From positions 53,403-117,402 of the forward strand of contig NZ_WHOB01000039.1 in NCBI RefSeq assembly GCF_013141775.1: a DNA stretch of 64,000 nt. Reading direction: 5' to 3'. A program made the position numbers and the translations under genes. The notes under the pieces are model-generated. The model saw only the letters and a program-made list of their open reading frames with translations, was not told the origin of the DNA and did not search any database. The number at the start of each line of letters is the position of its first letter. Within the stretch, counting starts at the first letter, position 1. Positions 35,183 through 44,424 of the stretch are shown one piece after another. The DNA is from Paenibacillus phytohabitans. GTDB lineage: Bacteria > Bacillota > Bacilli > Paenibacillales > Paenibacillaceae.

Positions 35183-36538
35183 ATGTCCAAGAAGATTAAT
35201 TTTGACTACACCAAAGCCCTTTCCTTCTTCAGCCAGACTGAGATTGACTATTTCGCCGCTCCGGTGAAACTGGCCCACGAACAGCTGCATAACAAGAGCG
35301 GAGCCGGCTCCGATTACCTGGGCTGGATTGATCTCCCTACAGCGTACGACAAGGAAGAATTCGCCCGTATTCAGCAGGCTGCCAAGAAAATTCAAAGTGA
35401 TTCCGATGTACTGATCGTTATCGGTATCGGCGGATCTTACCTGGGAGCACGCGCAGCTATTGAGGCGCTTTCGCATTCGTTCTACAATAACCTGTCCAAG
35501 GACAAGCGCAAGACTCCGGAAGTTTATTTTGCCGGCAACAACATCAGCTCTACCTACATCACGCATTTGCTTGATCTGGTAGAAGGCAAAGACTTCTCCG
35601 TGAACGTAATTTCCAAATCGGGTACGACTACTGAACCGGCTATTGCCTTCCGAATCTTCCGTGCAGCACTGGAGAAGAAATACGGCAAGGAAGAAGCCCG
35701 CAAACGTATCTACGCAACTACAGACAAGGAGAAGGGCGCACTCAAGAAGCTGGCTAACGAAGAAGGCTACGAGTCGTTCATTATTCCTGATGATGTAGGC
35801 GGACGTTATTCCGTTCTGACACCGGTAGGCCTTCTGCCAATCGCTGTAGCCGGAATCAACATTGAAGAAATGATGCAAGGTGCCGCAGCTGCAGCCGATG
35901 AGTTCAACAATCCGGATGTAGCTACGAACCAGAGCTATCAATATGCCGCAGTACGTAACGCACTTTACCGCAAAGGCAAGACTACGGAAATCCTCGTGAA
36001 CTACGAGCCGTCCCTGCACTTTGTATCTGAATGGTGGAAACAGCTCTACGGCGAAAGCGAAGGCAAGGATTACAAAGGGATTTATCCTTCCTCCGTTGAC
36101 TTCTCGACAGACCTGCACTCCATGGGTCAGTTCATTCAAGAAGGTAACCGCAATATATTTGAAACGGTTATCCAGGTAGAACAGGTACAGCACCATGTAT
36201 CGATCGAGTCTGATCCTGATGATCTGGACGGACTGAACTTCCTGACAGGCAAGACGATGGACTTCGTGAACAAGAAGGCCTTCCAGGGAACCATGCTGGC
36301 GCACACAGACGGCCAAGTGCCGAACCTGATCGTCACTATTCCTGACCAGACGCCTTATACTTTCGGCTATCTGGTGTACTTCTTCGAGAAAGCCTGCGGC
36401 ATCAGCGGATACCTGCTGGGTGTGAATCCGTTCGATCAGCCGGGCGTTGAAGCTTACAAGAAGAATATGTTCGCATTGCTGGGTAAACCGGGCTACGAGA
36501 AAGAAAAGGCAGAGCTGGAAGCCAGACTTACTGAGTAG
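35183..36538 (+). CDS. pgi: Glucose-6-phosphate isomerase
   Basis: A 451-aa isomerase that interconverts glucose 6-phosphate and fructose 6-phosphate. Length fits the Bacillus type. Seen motifs are [19 protein letters not shown] (about 75-93), [17 protein letters not shown] for phosphate binding (about 139-155) and, at the C-terminal end, the segment [20 protein letters not shown] with the catalytic lysine. ATG start behind CAGGAGG. A long open frame on the opposite strand is only its shadow. Confidence 0.97.
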   Translation: MSKKINFDYTKALSFFSQTEIDYFAAPVKLAHEQLHNKSGAGSDYLGWIDLPTAYDKEEFARIQQAAKKIQSDSDVLIVIGIGGSYLGARAAIEALSHSFYNNLSKDKRKTPEVYFAGNNISSTYITHLLDLVEGKDFSVNVISKSGTTTEPAIAFRIFRAALEKKYGKEEARKRIYATTDKEKGALKKLANEEGYESFIIPDDVGGRYSVLTPVGLLPIAVAGINIEEMMQGAAAAADEFNNPDVATNQSYQYAAVRNALYRKGKTTEILVNYEPSLHFVSEWWKQLYGESEGKDYKGIYPSSVDFSTDLHSMGQFIQEGNRNIFETVIQVEQVQHHVSIESDPDDLDGLNFLTGKTMDFVNKKAFQGTMLAHTDGQVPNLIVTIPDQTPYTFGYLVYFFEKACGISGYLLGVNPFDQPGVEAYKKNMFALLGKPGYEKEKAELEARLTE

Positions 36539-36583
36539 TTGTAACCATACGCGCAGATCATTCATACTAATGTAAGTCATCAG

Positions 36584-36630
36584 GGAGCAGTCCATAGGTA
36601 ACCATTACCGGGGGCTGCTCCTAATATATA
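36584..36630 (+). terminator. Probable terminator after pgi
   Basis: GGAGCAG pairs with CTGCTCC around an inner hairpin GGTAA-CCA-TTACC. The downstream TAATATAT is only weakly T-rich. Confidence 0.45.
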
Positions 36631-36667
36631 TCAAATTATCATATGCATATTAAGGAATGGACAACAA

Positions 36668-37300
36668 ATGCTGGAACAATACCGGACGGTACGTGCTCCC
36701 GGTTCACGGGAAGTCGTAATCCGTAAATCACGCTTCATCGGACATGTAATGCCGGTGGAGAGCGAAGAAGAAGCCGTGCAATTCATTGAAGACATCAAGA
36801 AGCAGCACTGGAACGCTACACATAACTGTTCTGCTTATATGATTGGTGAGAGGGATGAGATCCAAAGACAGTCGGATGACGGTGAACCGAGTGGAACGGC
36901 CGGGAAGCCGATTTTGGAAGTAATCCGCAGCCAAAAGGTTAAAAATGTCGCTATTGTAGTTACCCGTTATTTCGGAGGCATTATGCTGGGCGCAGGCGGA
37001 CTGATTCGGGCCTATACAGACGGCGCAGTGCTGGCACTTGAAGCCGGAGAGGTGATCACCCGTGTGCTGAGGCGGGAGGTGTTCGTGGAAATCGAATACA
37101 CCTGGCTGGGCAAGGTGGAGAACGCGCTGCGGGGCAGAGGCATCCAGACTGGCGAAACTTTATTTACGGATAAAGTTACGCTGCTATGTCTTCCGCGCAA
37201 TGATGAAGGTGACGCATTTATCGCATGGATAACCGATCTTACCGGGGCGCAGGCCCAGGTTACGGAAGGGCGGCGGCTTTACTACAGCGAAGGGGAATAA
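36668..37300 (+). CDS. yvyE: YigZ/IMPACT family protein
   Basis: A 210-aa protein of the UPF0029/IMPACT family. The N-terminal domain has the family core HNCSAYMIG, QRQSDDGEPSGTAGKPIL and VVTRYFGGIMLGAGGLIRAY (about 56-120); the C-terminal half has a ferredoxin-like fold as in YigZ. The biochemical role is unclear; eukaryotic IMPACT relatives bind GCN1. ATG start with a weak AAGGAA. The TetR gene starts 4 bp after its stop, so the two form an operon. Confidence 0.9.
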   Translation: MLEQYRTVRAPGSREVVIRKSRFIGHVMPVESEEEAVQFIEDIKKQHWNATHNCSAYMIGERDEIQRQSDDGEPSGTAGKPILEVIRSQKVKNVAIVVTRYFGGIMLGAGGLIRAYTDGAVLALEAGEVITRVLRREVFVEIEYTWLGKVENALRGRGIQTGETLFTDKVTLLCLPRNDEGDAFIAWITDLTGAQAQVTEGRRLYYSEGE

Positions 37301-37304
37301 ATTT

Positions 37305-37886
37305 ATGGCAAGAAGAGCAGTGGAGCAGGAATTGTCGAGGGAAAGGATATTGGAGGCGGCGAGGCATCTTTTTATAACCAAAGGGTACCGGGCCATTTCG
37401 ATGCGCAGCATCGGCCAGCATCTGGGTTATAGTCACGGTTCTCTCTATTATCACTTCAAAGAGAAGGCTGAATTATTCTACGCAATCGTAGTCGAAGATT
37501 TCAATCATGTGGCCACGCTGCTGAATCAGGCAATGAGCATGCCCCCTGAAGAGGGAATGACCCGTGTTGAACAGCTGATTATGGAGTTCATCCGTTTCGG
37601 GCTGGATCATCCGTACCAGTATGAGATCATGTTCATGATACGCGATGAAGAGCTGCTTGCTTATTGTAGAGCAGAACAGGGCCGATGTTTCGAGTTGTTT
37701 GCAGGTATTGTCCGCCGTCATATGAAGGAAGAGGGATATGTGTCGGAAGACTGGCAAAGTGTGCCGCTGACCCTGTTCTTGTCTGCTCACGGATTTATCT
37801 CCTATTATATTCAAGATAAGGTGCTTTTCGAAGATGTGAAGCAAGCTGCACTTACTCATGTCAAAGTACTAAGCCGCAGTTTATAA
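37305..37886 (+). CDS. TetR/AcrR family transcriptional regulator
   Basis: A 193-aa repressor with an N-terminal helix-turn-helix (about 12-60: RILEAARHLFITKGYRAISM, GYSHGSLYYHFKEKAELF) and a helical ligand-binding domain with a TetR C-terminal pattern (LFLSAHGFISYYIQDK). Target genes are not evident; it may control its own operon with yvyE. ATG start with AAGGGGA in the end of yvyE. Confidence 0.9.
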   Translation: MARRAVEQELSRERILEAARHLFITKGYRAISMRSIGQHLGYSHGSLYYHFKEKAELFYAIVVEDFNHVATLLNQAMSMPPEEGMTRVEQLIMEFIRFGLDHPYQYEIMFMIRDEELLAYCRAEQGRCFELFAGIVRRHMKEEGYVSEDWQSVPLTLFLSAHGFISYYIQDKVLFEDVKQAALTHVKVLSRSL

Positions 37887-37979
37887 TAGCTGTTTTTTTT
37901 AGCAATCCGCACTTTAGAGCGTTGCATTGGTATAACATTGATTGGTGAAAGTGTTATAGAAGCTATAAATAATATAGAG

Positions 37980-38013
37980 AGCAGCTCCGCAGGAACCGGC
38001 GAAGCTGCTTTTC
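37980..38013 (+). terminator. Intrinsic terminator after the TetR gene
   Basis: AGCAGCT-CCGC pairs with GCG-AAGCTGCT and is followed by TTTTCT. Confidence 0.75.
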
Positions 38014-38039
38014 TATAAGCTTTTATAGGGAATAATGGA

Positions 38040-38441
38040 CTAACCCCCGATGATTTTCAGATAACACTGCCGGTGTCTTGGACCGTCGAACTCACAGAAA
38101 TAGATCCCCTGCCAGCGGCCCAGCAGCAAGGCTCCATCATGAATAATAATGGTTTGGGAAGGGCCTGCTGTGATTGACTTCAGATGGGAAGCGGTATTGC
38201 CCTCGGCGTGGCGGTATTTCGGATGTTCCCACGGATAGACTTCATCCAGGCGCATCAGCACATCATGTTTCACATCCGGGTCGGCGTTCTCGTTAATCGC
38301 AATCCCCGCTGTGGTGTGCGGACAATACACTACAATAATTCCATTCTGCACTGCGCTTTTCTTCACATAAGCTTGGACCTCGCGGGTGATATCCCGTAAC
38401 TCATCCCGTTTGCTGGTGCTGATCTCCATAGTATGAAGCAT
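38040..38441 (-). CDS. YjbQ/UPF0047 family protein
   Basis: A 133-aa protein of the UPF0047 family. The conserved patches are VYCPHTTAGIAINENADPDV (about 39-58), HAEGNTASHLKS (about 79-90), GRWQGIYFCEFDGPRHR (about 109-125). Some members show weak thiamine-phosphate synthase activity; the true role is not known. The conserved histidines suggest metal binding. ATG start behind GAGAGGGGAG. It is divergent from the sulfate importer. Confidence 0.9.
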   Translation of the reverse strand: MLHTMEISTSKRDELRDITREVQAYVKKSAVQNGIIVVYCPHTTAGIAINENADPDVKHDVLMRLDEVYPWEHPKYRHAEGNTASHLKSITAGPSQTIIIHDGALLLGRWQGIYFCEFDGPRHRQCYLKIIGG

Positions 38442-38512
38442 AATGAACTCCCCTCTCTTACATAGGCAAAATGAATGTTATATATACTTTAACCCAAAAG
38501 CTACGAAAGTAA

Positions 38513-38579
38513 TTGACGGCAGCAAGCGGTCTTTGGTAAAGTAGTGATAACTTTAAACCAAGTATATTAATAGGAATAA
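38513..38579 (+). promoter_or_regulatory. Promoter and CymR-like operator of the sulfate importer
   Basis: TTGACG (38513-38518) and TAAAGT (38537-38542) are spaced 18 bases. Just downstream, 38554-38579 reads TAAACCAAGTATATTAATAG followed by GAATAA. This matches the CymR consensus as I recall it (TAA..C..A....A...AT.GGAATT) at nearly all fixed positions. CymR is the Bacillales repressor of cysteine and sulfur uptake genes, which fits the operon that follows. Confidence 0.55.
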
Positions 38580-38636
38580 TTACAGCTTTAAAGGCGAGTA
38601 TACCGACCGGATAGCCGGAGGTGGGAGGCTTAACCA

Positions 38637-39452
38637 TTGAATTCGTTGATTAGACACAAAGGCTGGACCTGGGGATTCCGTACAACTATTTTACTTTATT
38701 TTGTAGTGCTGATCGTGCTGCCGATACTCGGTGTCTATTACAATTCATTCTCGCTCGGTATTGGCAGTTTTGTCGAGAGTATTATGGATCCGATTGCCTG
38801 GAAGTCGGTTTTACTGACGCTTAAGCTGGCAGTTATCGCCACCCTCATTAATGTGCTGCTGGGGACGATGATTGCCTGGGTGCTTATACGCTATAAATTT
38901 CCCGGCAAAGCGCTGCTGAACAGCCTGGTTGATCTCCCGTTTGCCCTGCCTACTGCCGTTGGAGGCCTAATGATCCTTTTGCTGCTGGGTCCAGGGAGCC
39001 TGATCGGCGGTTTGGCGGAGTCAATGGGGTTTGAGATTGTTTTTCATCAGCCGGCAATTGTCATTGCCATGGTCTTCGTCACTTTTCCCTTCGTGATCCG
39101 GGCGGTGCAGCCGCTGCTGGAGGAGCTGGACGCTTCTGAAGAAGAGGCGGCGTATACGATGGGGGCTAAGCCCAGCCGGGTCTTCCTGCAGGTCATTCTG
39201 CCGTCGATGTCACCGGGTATGATTGGCGGCGGGATGCTGGCCTTCTCCCGGGCGCTCGCTGAATTCGGAGCGGTTGTGCTGGTAGCGGGCAATATTCCTG
39301 GGCGGACGCTGGTGTCTTCGGTATTTATTTTCGGCGAAGTTGAGAGTGATAATCCGGTGGGGGCCGCAGCGGTCTCCATCATTCTCCTGACCTTGTCCTT
39401 TCTTATTCTCTGGCTGATTAGTCTGCTGCAGATGCGGGGGAGAAGATCATGA
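38637..39452 (+). CDS. cysT: Sulfate/thiosulfate ABC transporter permease CysT
   Basis: A 271-aa inner-membrane permease with six hydrophobic segments and the cytoplasmic EAA loop (EEEAAYTMGAKPSRVFLQVILP, about 177-198) that contacts the ATPase. SLVDLPFALPTAVGG is typical of CysT/CysU. TTG start behind GGAGGTGGGAGG. The stop overlaps cysW as ATGA. It acts with CysW, CysA and the binding protein below to import sulfate. Confidence 0.93.
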   Translation: MNSLIRHKGWTWGFRTTILLYFVVLIVLPILGVYYNSFSLGIGSFVESIMDPIAWKSVLLTLKLAVIATLINVLLGTMIAWVLIRYKFPGKALLNSLVDLPFALPTAVGGLMILLLLGPGSLIGGLAESMGFEIVFHQPAIVIAMVFVTFPFVIRAVQPLLEELDASEEEAAYTMGAKPSRVFLQVILPSMSPGMIGGGMLAFSRALAEFGAVVLVAGNIPGRTLVSSVFIFGEVESDNPVGAAAVSIILLTLSFLILWLISLLQMRGRRS

Positions 39453-40246
39453 GAAGACTCTGGATTACACTGACGTATCTCGTATTCTTCCTGCTGATTG
39501 CCGCGCCGCTGGGTAAAATGACGATCGGTGCCTTCAGCGAAGGCTGGGGCGGCTTCTGGAATGCCCTGACCCGGCCGGAGGCGCTGCACGCGCTGATGAT
39601 GACCGGATTCGTGGTGGTCGTAGTCACGCTGCTGAATACGCTGTTTGGCATCATGATGGCTTTGTATCTGGTGCGGGCGAACTGGCTGGGACGGCGCCTG
39701 AAAAGCCTGCTGAACAGCATCGTTGACCTGCCTTATGCGGTATCGCCGGTGATCGGTGGTCTGATGATCGTCCTGCTGCTGGGGCCGGACAGTGCGCTGG
39801 GTGCGCTGTTTGAACAAATCGGAGTGAAGATTGTGTATGCTTTTCCCGGAATGGTCATTGCCACATTGTTCGTGACCTTCCCGCTGATGGTGCGTGAGGT
39901 GATGCCGGTGCTGCAGGAGATTGGCTCCCAGCAGGAGGAAGCGGCTTCGACGCTTGGTGCATATGGCTGGACGACCTTCTGGAAAGTAACCTGGCCTTCG
40001 ATCCGCTGGGCCGTGATCTATGGAGTGATTCTGACGGTGGCCCGTTCGCTGGGTGAATTCGGTGCGGTGCTCGTTGTATCCGGCAATATTATGAACAAAA
40101 CGCAGACCGCGACCACGCTGGTCTATCAGGATGTCGAGAATTTCAATGTTACGGCTGCGGGCGGTATAGCGCTGGTGCTGGCCGCATTCTCCGCGGGTCT
40201 GCTGCTATTGATGGAATGGAGCAAGAGAAGAAAGGGTGTGCACTAG
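39449..40246 (+). CDS. cysW: Sulfate/thiosulfate ABC transporter permease CysW
   Basis: A 265-aa permease, partner of CysT, with six membrane segments and the EAA loop QEEAASTLGAYGWTTFWKVTWP (about 171-192). SIVDLPYAVSPVIGGLMIVL is a family signature. It overlaps cysT by four bases and ends 2 bp before cysA. Confidence 0.93.
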   Translation: MRRLWITLTYLVFFLLIAAPLGKMTIGAFSEGWGGFWNALTRPEALHALMMTGFVVVVVTLLNTLFGIMMALYLVRANWLGRRLKSLLNSIVDLPYAVSPVIGGLMIVLLLGPDSALGALFEQIGVKIVYAFPGMVIATLFVTFPLMVREVMPVLQEIGSQQEEAASTLGAYGWTTFWKVTWPSIRWAVIYGVILTVARSLGEFGAVLVVSGNIMNKTQTATTLVYQDVENFNVTAAGGIALVLAAFSAGLLLLMEWSKRRKGVH

Positions 40247-40248
40247 TT

Positions 40249-41313
40249 ATGCATGTAGAGGTCCGGGGACTTAATAAGCATTTTGGAGATTTCCACGCCG
40301 TGAAGGACGTCAATTTCGGGATTACCAAAGGTCATCTGATCGGGCTGCTCGGCCCAAGCGGAGGCGGCAAAACCTCCATCCTGCGCATGCTGGCGGGACT
40401 GGAGACACCGGACAGCGGGGAGATTATTTTCCATGGCAAGACCGTGAATAACTTACCGCCCCAGGAGCGTGAGATCGGCTTCGTGTTCCAGAACTATGCA
40501 CTGTTCAAGCACATGACCGTGTTTGAGAATATTGCCTTTGGGCTGAAGGTGAAAAAGAGTTCGAAAAATGCCATCCGTGACCGCGTAGCCGAGCTGGTGG
40601 AGCTTACCGGACTGAAGGGCTTCGAGAAGCGGTATCCGCATCAGCTGTCCGGCGGACAGCGCCAGCGTGTGGCTTTTGCCCGGGCGCTTGCCCCTGAGCC
40701 GCAGCTGCTGCTGCTGGATGAGCCGTTCGCGGCGATTGATGCGAAGATCCGCCAGGAGCTGCGTTCCTGGCTGCGGGAGCTGATTGAGCGTGTCGGCATT
40801 ACCTCGATCTTCGTTACCCATGACCAGGATGAAGCGATTGAGGTGGCGGATGAGATTATGATCATTAACCAGGGCCGCCTGGAGCAAAAGGGTACGCCGT
40901 GGGATATCTACAAGGAGCCGAAGACACCGTTCGTGGCGACCTTTATCGGGGAATCGACGCTGATTGAGAGTGCCTCCGAGCTGAAGGGCTTCAAAGGGGC
41001 AGGCGGCGGCAAGCTGACCAAGGCGCTGATCCGTCCCGAGTATATCGAGGTGGGCCACCTGCATGAATTCAAAATGGCTTCGGCCACCGAGCAGGGCATC
41101 GTGAAGCATCTGCATTTCCGCGGCAGCGAATGGCTGGTGGAGGTTGAGGTGAACGGGCACAAGCTGGTAACGTACCGGTCACTGGAGAAGGAAACGCTGA
41201 CTCCGGGTCAGAAAATTTCTGTGCTTGTGCACCGCGCCTACCTGTTCAACGATGAACACAGCTGGATTCAGGAGAATGGGCTGAAGGAAGATCCGATGCC
41301 TGTATTTATTTAG
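40249..41313 (+). CDS. cysA: Sulfate/thiosulfate ABC transporter ATP-binding protein CysA
   Basis: A 354-aa ATPase. Walker A GPSGGGKT (about 35-42), Q-loop in VFQNYALFKHMTV, signature LSGGQRQRVAFARAL (about 136-150), Walker B LLLLDEPFAAID and the H-loop FVTHDQDEA are complete. A C-terminal TOBE-like regulatory domain follows after about 240. The ATG at 40249 is chosen over an upstream in-frame start inside cysW; AAAGGGTG precedes it. Confidence 0.94.
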   Translation: MHVEVRGLNKHFGDFHAVKDVNFGITKGHLIGLLGPSGGGKTSILRMLAGLETPDSGEIIFHGKTVNNLPPQEREIGFVFQNYALFKHMTVFENIAFGLKVKKSSKNAIRDRVAELVELTGLKGFEKRYPHQLSGGQRQRVAFARALAPEPQLLLLDEPFAAIDAKIRQELRSWLRELIERVGITSIFVTHDQDEAIEVADEIMIINQGRLEQKGTPWDIYKEPKTPFVATFIGESTLIESASELKGFKGAGGGKLTKALIRPEYIEVGHLHEFKMASATEQGIVKHLHFRGSEWLVEVEVNGHKLVTYRSLEKETLTPGQKISVLVHRAYLFNDEHSWIQENGLKEDPMPVFI

Positions 41314-41352
41314 AAATATTTAAAAATATAAGATGTAGGATGTGTCGCCGGT

Positions 41353-42420
41353 ATGAGGCTTTTCAGAAGGAGCAGACAACTGCACGGCTGGCTGGCTGTC
41401 TTAATGCTGGCGGTGCTCACATTGACCGCCGCCGGCTGCGGAAATGAACAGGAAGGTTCAACAGCTGCTGCGGCGCAGCAGGGGGACTTGACCCTGGTAG
41501 TCGGGGCTTACAGTGTAGCGAAGGATGCGATGGGCGAAATTCTGCCCTTGTTCGCGGAGGAATGGCAGGCCAAGACCGGCCAAAAAATTGTATTCCAGGA
41601 ATCCTATGAGGCTTCCGGAACCCAGGCGCGGGCGATTGCCGGCGGATTCGAGGCGGATGTCACCCTGCTGGCGATGGAAGGCGATGTTGAGAAGCTGGTC
41701 AAAGCGGGCCTAGTGGACAAGAGCTGGAAGGAACGCGGCGAGGCCGGAATGGTCACGCGTTCGGTTGTGGCCCTGGGTACACGGGAAGGCAACCCCAAGG
41801 GCATTCATGATTTTGCTGATCTGGCGAAGCCGGGTGTGAAGGTGCTCTATCCGAATCCGAAGACCTCCGGCGGTGCGCAGTGGGACATCAATGCGATCTA
41901 CGGGGCGGGTCTGAAGCTGTCTGAGGAGCAGGAGGGGGCGAAAGACCCTGCTGTCGCGAAAGCTTTTCTGGAGAGCATACACGCCAACGTGGAGTCTCTG
42001 GATAAAAGCGGACGCGCTTCGATGGCGGCTTTCGAATACGGGGTAGGCGATGTAATCGTCACTTATGAGAATGAGCTACTGGCGCGGATAGCCCAAGGGG
42101 TGAAGTATGAGGTGATCATCCCGGAGAATACAATCCTGATCGAGAACCCCGCTGCGGTGGTGGACAAATATGCGGATGAGCATGGAACCCGCGAGGCGTC
42201 AGAGGCGCTGGTGGATTATCTGACCACACCGGAGGCGCAGGAGGTCTTCGCCAAATTCGGCTTCCGTCCGGTGAACGAGCGGGTCTACGCGGAGCATGAG
42301 AGCCAGTATCCGGTTCCAGCGGGACTGTTCGATATCAGCTACCTTGGCGGCTGGGAAGAAGTCCGTACGACCCTCTATTCCAAGCGTGGAATCTGGTATC
42401 AGGTGCTGGCCGGGATTTAG
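41353..42420 (+). CDS. sbp: Sulfate-binding lipoprotein
   Basis: A 355-aa extracellular solute-binding lipoprotein. The lipobox TAAGC places the lipidated cysteine at 29. The mature part matches the Sbp/CysP family: LVVGAYSVAKDAMGEILPLF, FQESYEASGTQARAIAGGFEADVTLLA, and YPNPKTSGGAQWDINAIYG, regions that ring the sulfate. It ends the cys operon, an order (cysTWA then sbp) different from the enteric one. ATG start about 40 bp after cysA. Confidence 0.93.
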   Translation: MRLFRRSRQLHGWLAVLMLAVLTLTAAGCGNEQEGSTAAAAQQGDLTLVVGAYSVAKDAMGEILPLFAEEWQAKTGQKIVFQESYEASGTQARAIAGGFEADVTLLAMEGDVEKLVKAGLVDKSWKERGEAGMVTRSVVALGTREGNPKGIHDFADLAKPGVKVLYPNPKTSGGAQWDINAIYGAGLKLSEEQEGAKDPAVAKAFLESIHANVESLDKSGRASMAAFEYGVGDVIVTYENELLARIAQGVKYEVIIPENTILIENPAAVVDKYADEHGTREASEALVDYLTTPEAQEVFAKFGFRPVNERVYAEHESQYPVPAGLFDISYLGGWEEVRTTLYSKRGIWYQVLAGI

Positions 42421-42565
42421 TTGGGGTTCTGGAGGATTCAGTCTGACGGATGATGCTTAGAGGAAATGGCATAATGCGTGATTCACGCTTGCGGTGAGAT
42501 GCGGGCGATTAGGAGAGCTGTTCTGCGGCTGGATGCTGCCGGACGGCTCTTTGTTTTTGTATAGG

Positions 42566-42958
42566 AATCCCTCTGATACCGCTGAAAGTGGACGGTATGA
42601 GGAAATTAAAGGGATAAATCCCTCTGATTCCGCTGAAAGTGGACGGTATGGGGAAATTAAAGGGATAAATCCCTCTGATTCCGCTGGAAGTGGACGGTAT
42701 GGGGAAATTAAAGGGATAAATCCCTCTGATTCCGCTGGAAGTGGACGGTATGAGGAAATTAAAGGGATAAATCCCTCTGATTCCGCTGGAAGTGGACGGT
42801 ATGAGGAAATTAAAGGGATAAATCCCTCTGATTCCGCTGGAAGTGGACGGTATGAGGAAATGAGGAGCAAAGTGCCTCTGAATCCGCCGGAAGTGGGCAG
42901 CAGGAGGGAATGAAGAGCATTAGTGCCCCTGAATCCGCCGGAAGTGAGTGGCCTATAA
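42566..42958. repeat. 51-bp tandem repeat array
   Basis: Six near-identical units start at 42566, 42617, 42668, 42719, 42770 and 42821, and two degenerate units continue the period from 42872 and 42923. Each unit holds AATCCCTCTGATTCCGCTG, then GAAAGTGGACGGTATG and GAAATTAAAGGGAT; the junction GGGATAAATCCC is an inverted repeat. Since 51 is a multiple of 3, frames stay open on both strands and give 17-residue repeat peptides, but no ribosome site or family supports a gene. The rest of the gap 42421-43154 holds nothing I can name. Confidence 0.9.
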
Positions 42959-43154
42959 TCTACATAAGCTGCACAGGCCGCGCGGGCTGCATAAGCGCCG
43001 ATTTGATTCACCCGTTAGGGTGATTTTGTTCGTCTTCGTGTTGCGGGCGGGGGAGCGCGGGATTCGGAATGCAGGATGCAAAGGGACTGCTGCTGTTTTA
43101 TAATATACAGATTGAGACACTCTGAAATATTGCACAATGAAGGAGGGCGGGCTT

Positions 43155-43937
43155 ATGGATACATTGATTTTTGGGGGGACAGGGGATGCCATGGGCGTAC
43201 CCCGGGTCTATTGCGACTGTGAAACCTGCACGGAAGCAAGAACGAGCGGCCGTAATAACCGGCTGCGTTCTTCTGTCTTTATAGATAACGGCAGCGGCTT
43301 TCTGACGATTGACTGCGGACCGGACTGGCGCAAGCAGATGGAGCTGCTGGGGCACCGCAGTATGCAGCGGCTGCTAGTGACGCATGCGCACTTTGACCAT
43401 ATCGGCGGATTGCCGGAATGGGCGGACAGCTGCCGCTGGATGGGCTTCAGGGGGGAACTCTACGCTCCGGCGGAGGTGATCCCCGTGATCCTGCGCCAAT
43501 ACCCGTGGCTAAGCGCGCATATTGACATGATTCCCTGCGATGACGGCATTACACTGGACGGCTGGCAGATCAGCACTTGGCGGGTCAACCACGGTAAGAA
43601 CGGCTACTCCTACGCCTTCCGGCTGGAGAAGAACGGCTATGTCTGGATTTATTGCCCGGACTCCATCTCCCTCACACCGGAGGAAACGAAGCATATGCAC
43701 GGAGCAGACTTATTGGTGCTGGGAACCAGCTTTTATTACGAGGCGGCAGAATTGTCCACCCGTTCTGTATATGACATGACGGAGGCGGCAGACCTGCTTG
43801 AAATTGTGCAGCCGCGCCGCGCGGTATATACGCATATGTCCCATGATGTGAATCTGGAGAAGGATTATATTCTGCCGGAGAAGGTCACCCTTGCCGTTAC
43901 CGGGATGAGGGTTCCGCTGTATCGTGAGGAGTCTTGA
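43155..43937 (+). CDS. PhnP-like metallo-beta-lactamase-fold hydrolase
   Basis: A 260-aa metallohydrolase. The N-terminus has a PhnP-like zinc knuckle (GVPRVYCDCETCTEAR), followed by the metal motif THAHFDHIGGLPEW (about 79-92) and later histidines in WRVNHGKNGYSYAF and THMSHDVNLEKD. PhnP is a phosphodiesterase for cyclic ribose phosphates in phosphonate breakdown; no phn genes are nearby, so the substrate is open. The ATG at 43155 is favoured because AAGGAGGGCGGG precedes it. Confidence 0.85.
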   Translation: MDTLIFGGTGDAMGVPRVYCDCETCTEARTSGRNNRLRSSVFIDNGSGFLTIDCGPDWRKQMELLGHRSMQRLLVTHAHFDHIGGLPEWADSCRWMGFRGELYAPAEVIPVILRQYPWLSAHIDMIPCDDGITLDGWQISTWRVNHGKNGYSYAFRLEKNGYVWIYCPDSISLTPEETKHMHGADLLVLGTSFYYEAAELSTRSVYDMTEAADLLEIVQPRRAVYTHMSHDVNLEKDYILPEKVTLAVTGMRVPLYREES

Positions 43938-43989
43938 AGCGCCGGATCAGCGGGTGACTTCAGCATGAACGATCCGCGTATATACAAAC

Positions 43990-44020
43990 AAAGAAGCTCC
44001 GGTTACCCCGGAGCTTCTTT
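43990..44020. terminator. Bidirectional terminator between convergent genes
   Basis: AAAGAAGCTCCGG and CCGGAGCTTCTTT are perfectly complementary 13-base arms around TTACC, with T-tracts on both strands. It separates the PhnP-like gene from the convergent MazG-like gene. Confidence 0.85.
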
Positions 44021-44033
44021 ACATACAACCTAA

Positions 44034-44354
44034 TTATTCTTGCCCAAGCAGCTTCTCTGTTTTGGATAAGAAGGTATCCAGCGCTGCAGCGAAGTCAATA
44101 TTCATCCGTTCAGCCAAAACCATCAGCCACCACGCACATTCACCAAGCTTATGCTCCAGTTCAGCTGCAGTATCTCCTTGAGCCAGCCAGCGCCCCTGCT
44201 GTGACATGGTCAGACGGCCCACCAATCCGGCATCAGTCAGGAAGGCCAGTGCATCCTCTTCGACTGTCCACTCCTTATCATGATGCTGTCGTTCCAATTG
44301 ATGATAGAGCTGTCTGATTTGAGCGGAACGTAATGCCGCCTCGTTAATATTCAT
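44034..44354 (-). CDS. MazG-like protein
   Basis: A 106-aa all-helical protein. The segment ELEHKLGECAWWLMVLAERMNID (about 64-86) resembles the E-x-x-D/E metal helix of MazG-type nucleotide pyrophosphohydrolases, and the length fits the single-domain type. The usual second acidic pair is not fully clear, so activity is uncertain. ATG start with AAGGGAGAAG on the minus strand. Confidence 0.65.
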   Translation of the reverse strand: MNINEAALRSAQIRQLYHQLERQHHDKEWTVEEDALAFLTDAGLVGRLTMSQQGRWLAQGDTAAELEHKLGECAWWLMVLAERMNIDFAAALDTFLSKTEKLLGQE

Positions 44355-44424
44355 ATCTATTCCACTTCTCCCTTATGGCAAGTTAGTATATCGTCTGCCC
44401 AATATAGCACTCCTAATTAGACGG

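Noticed and set aside
35177..36595. Long gene antisense to pgi
   Set aside because: The frame is a mirror of the strong codon bias of pgi; the encoded sequence has no family features and no start signals.
42566..42958. CRISPR array
   Set aside because: Units are directly joined with no variable spacers and no cas genes are near.
42457..43011. Repeat-containing protein on either strand of the 51-bp array
   Set aside because: Frames are open only because the unit is a multiple of three; no ribosome site, no signal peptide, and both strands are equally open.
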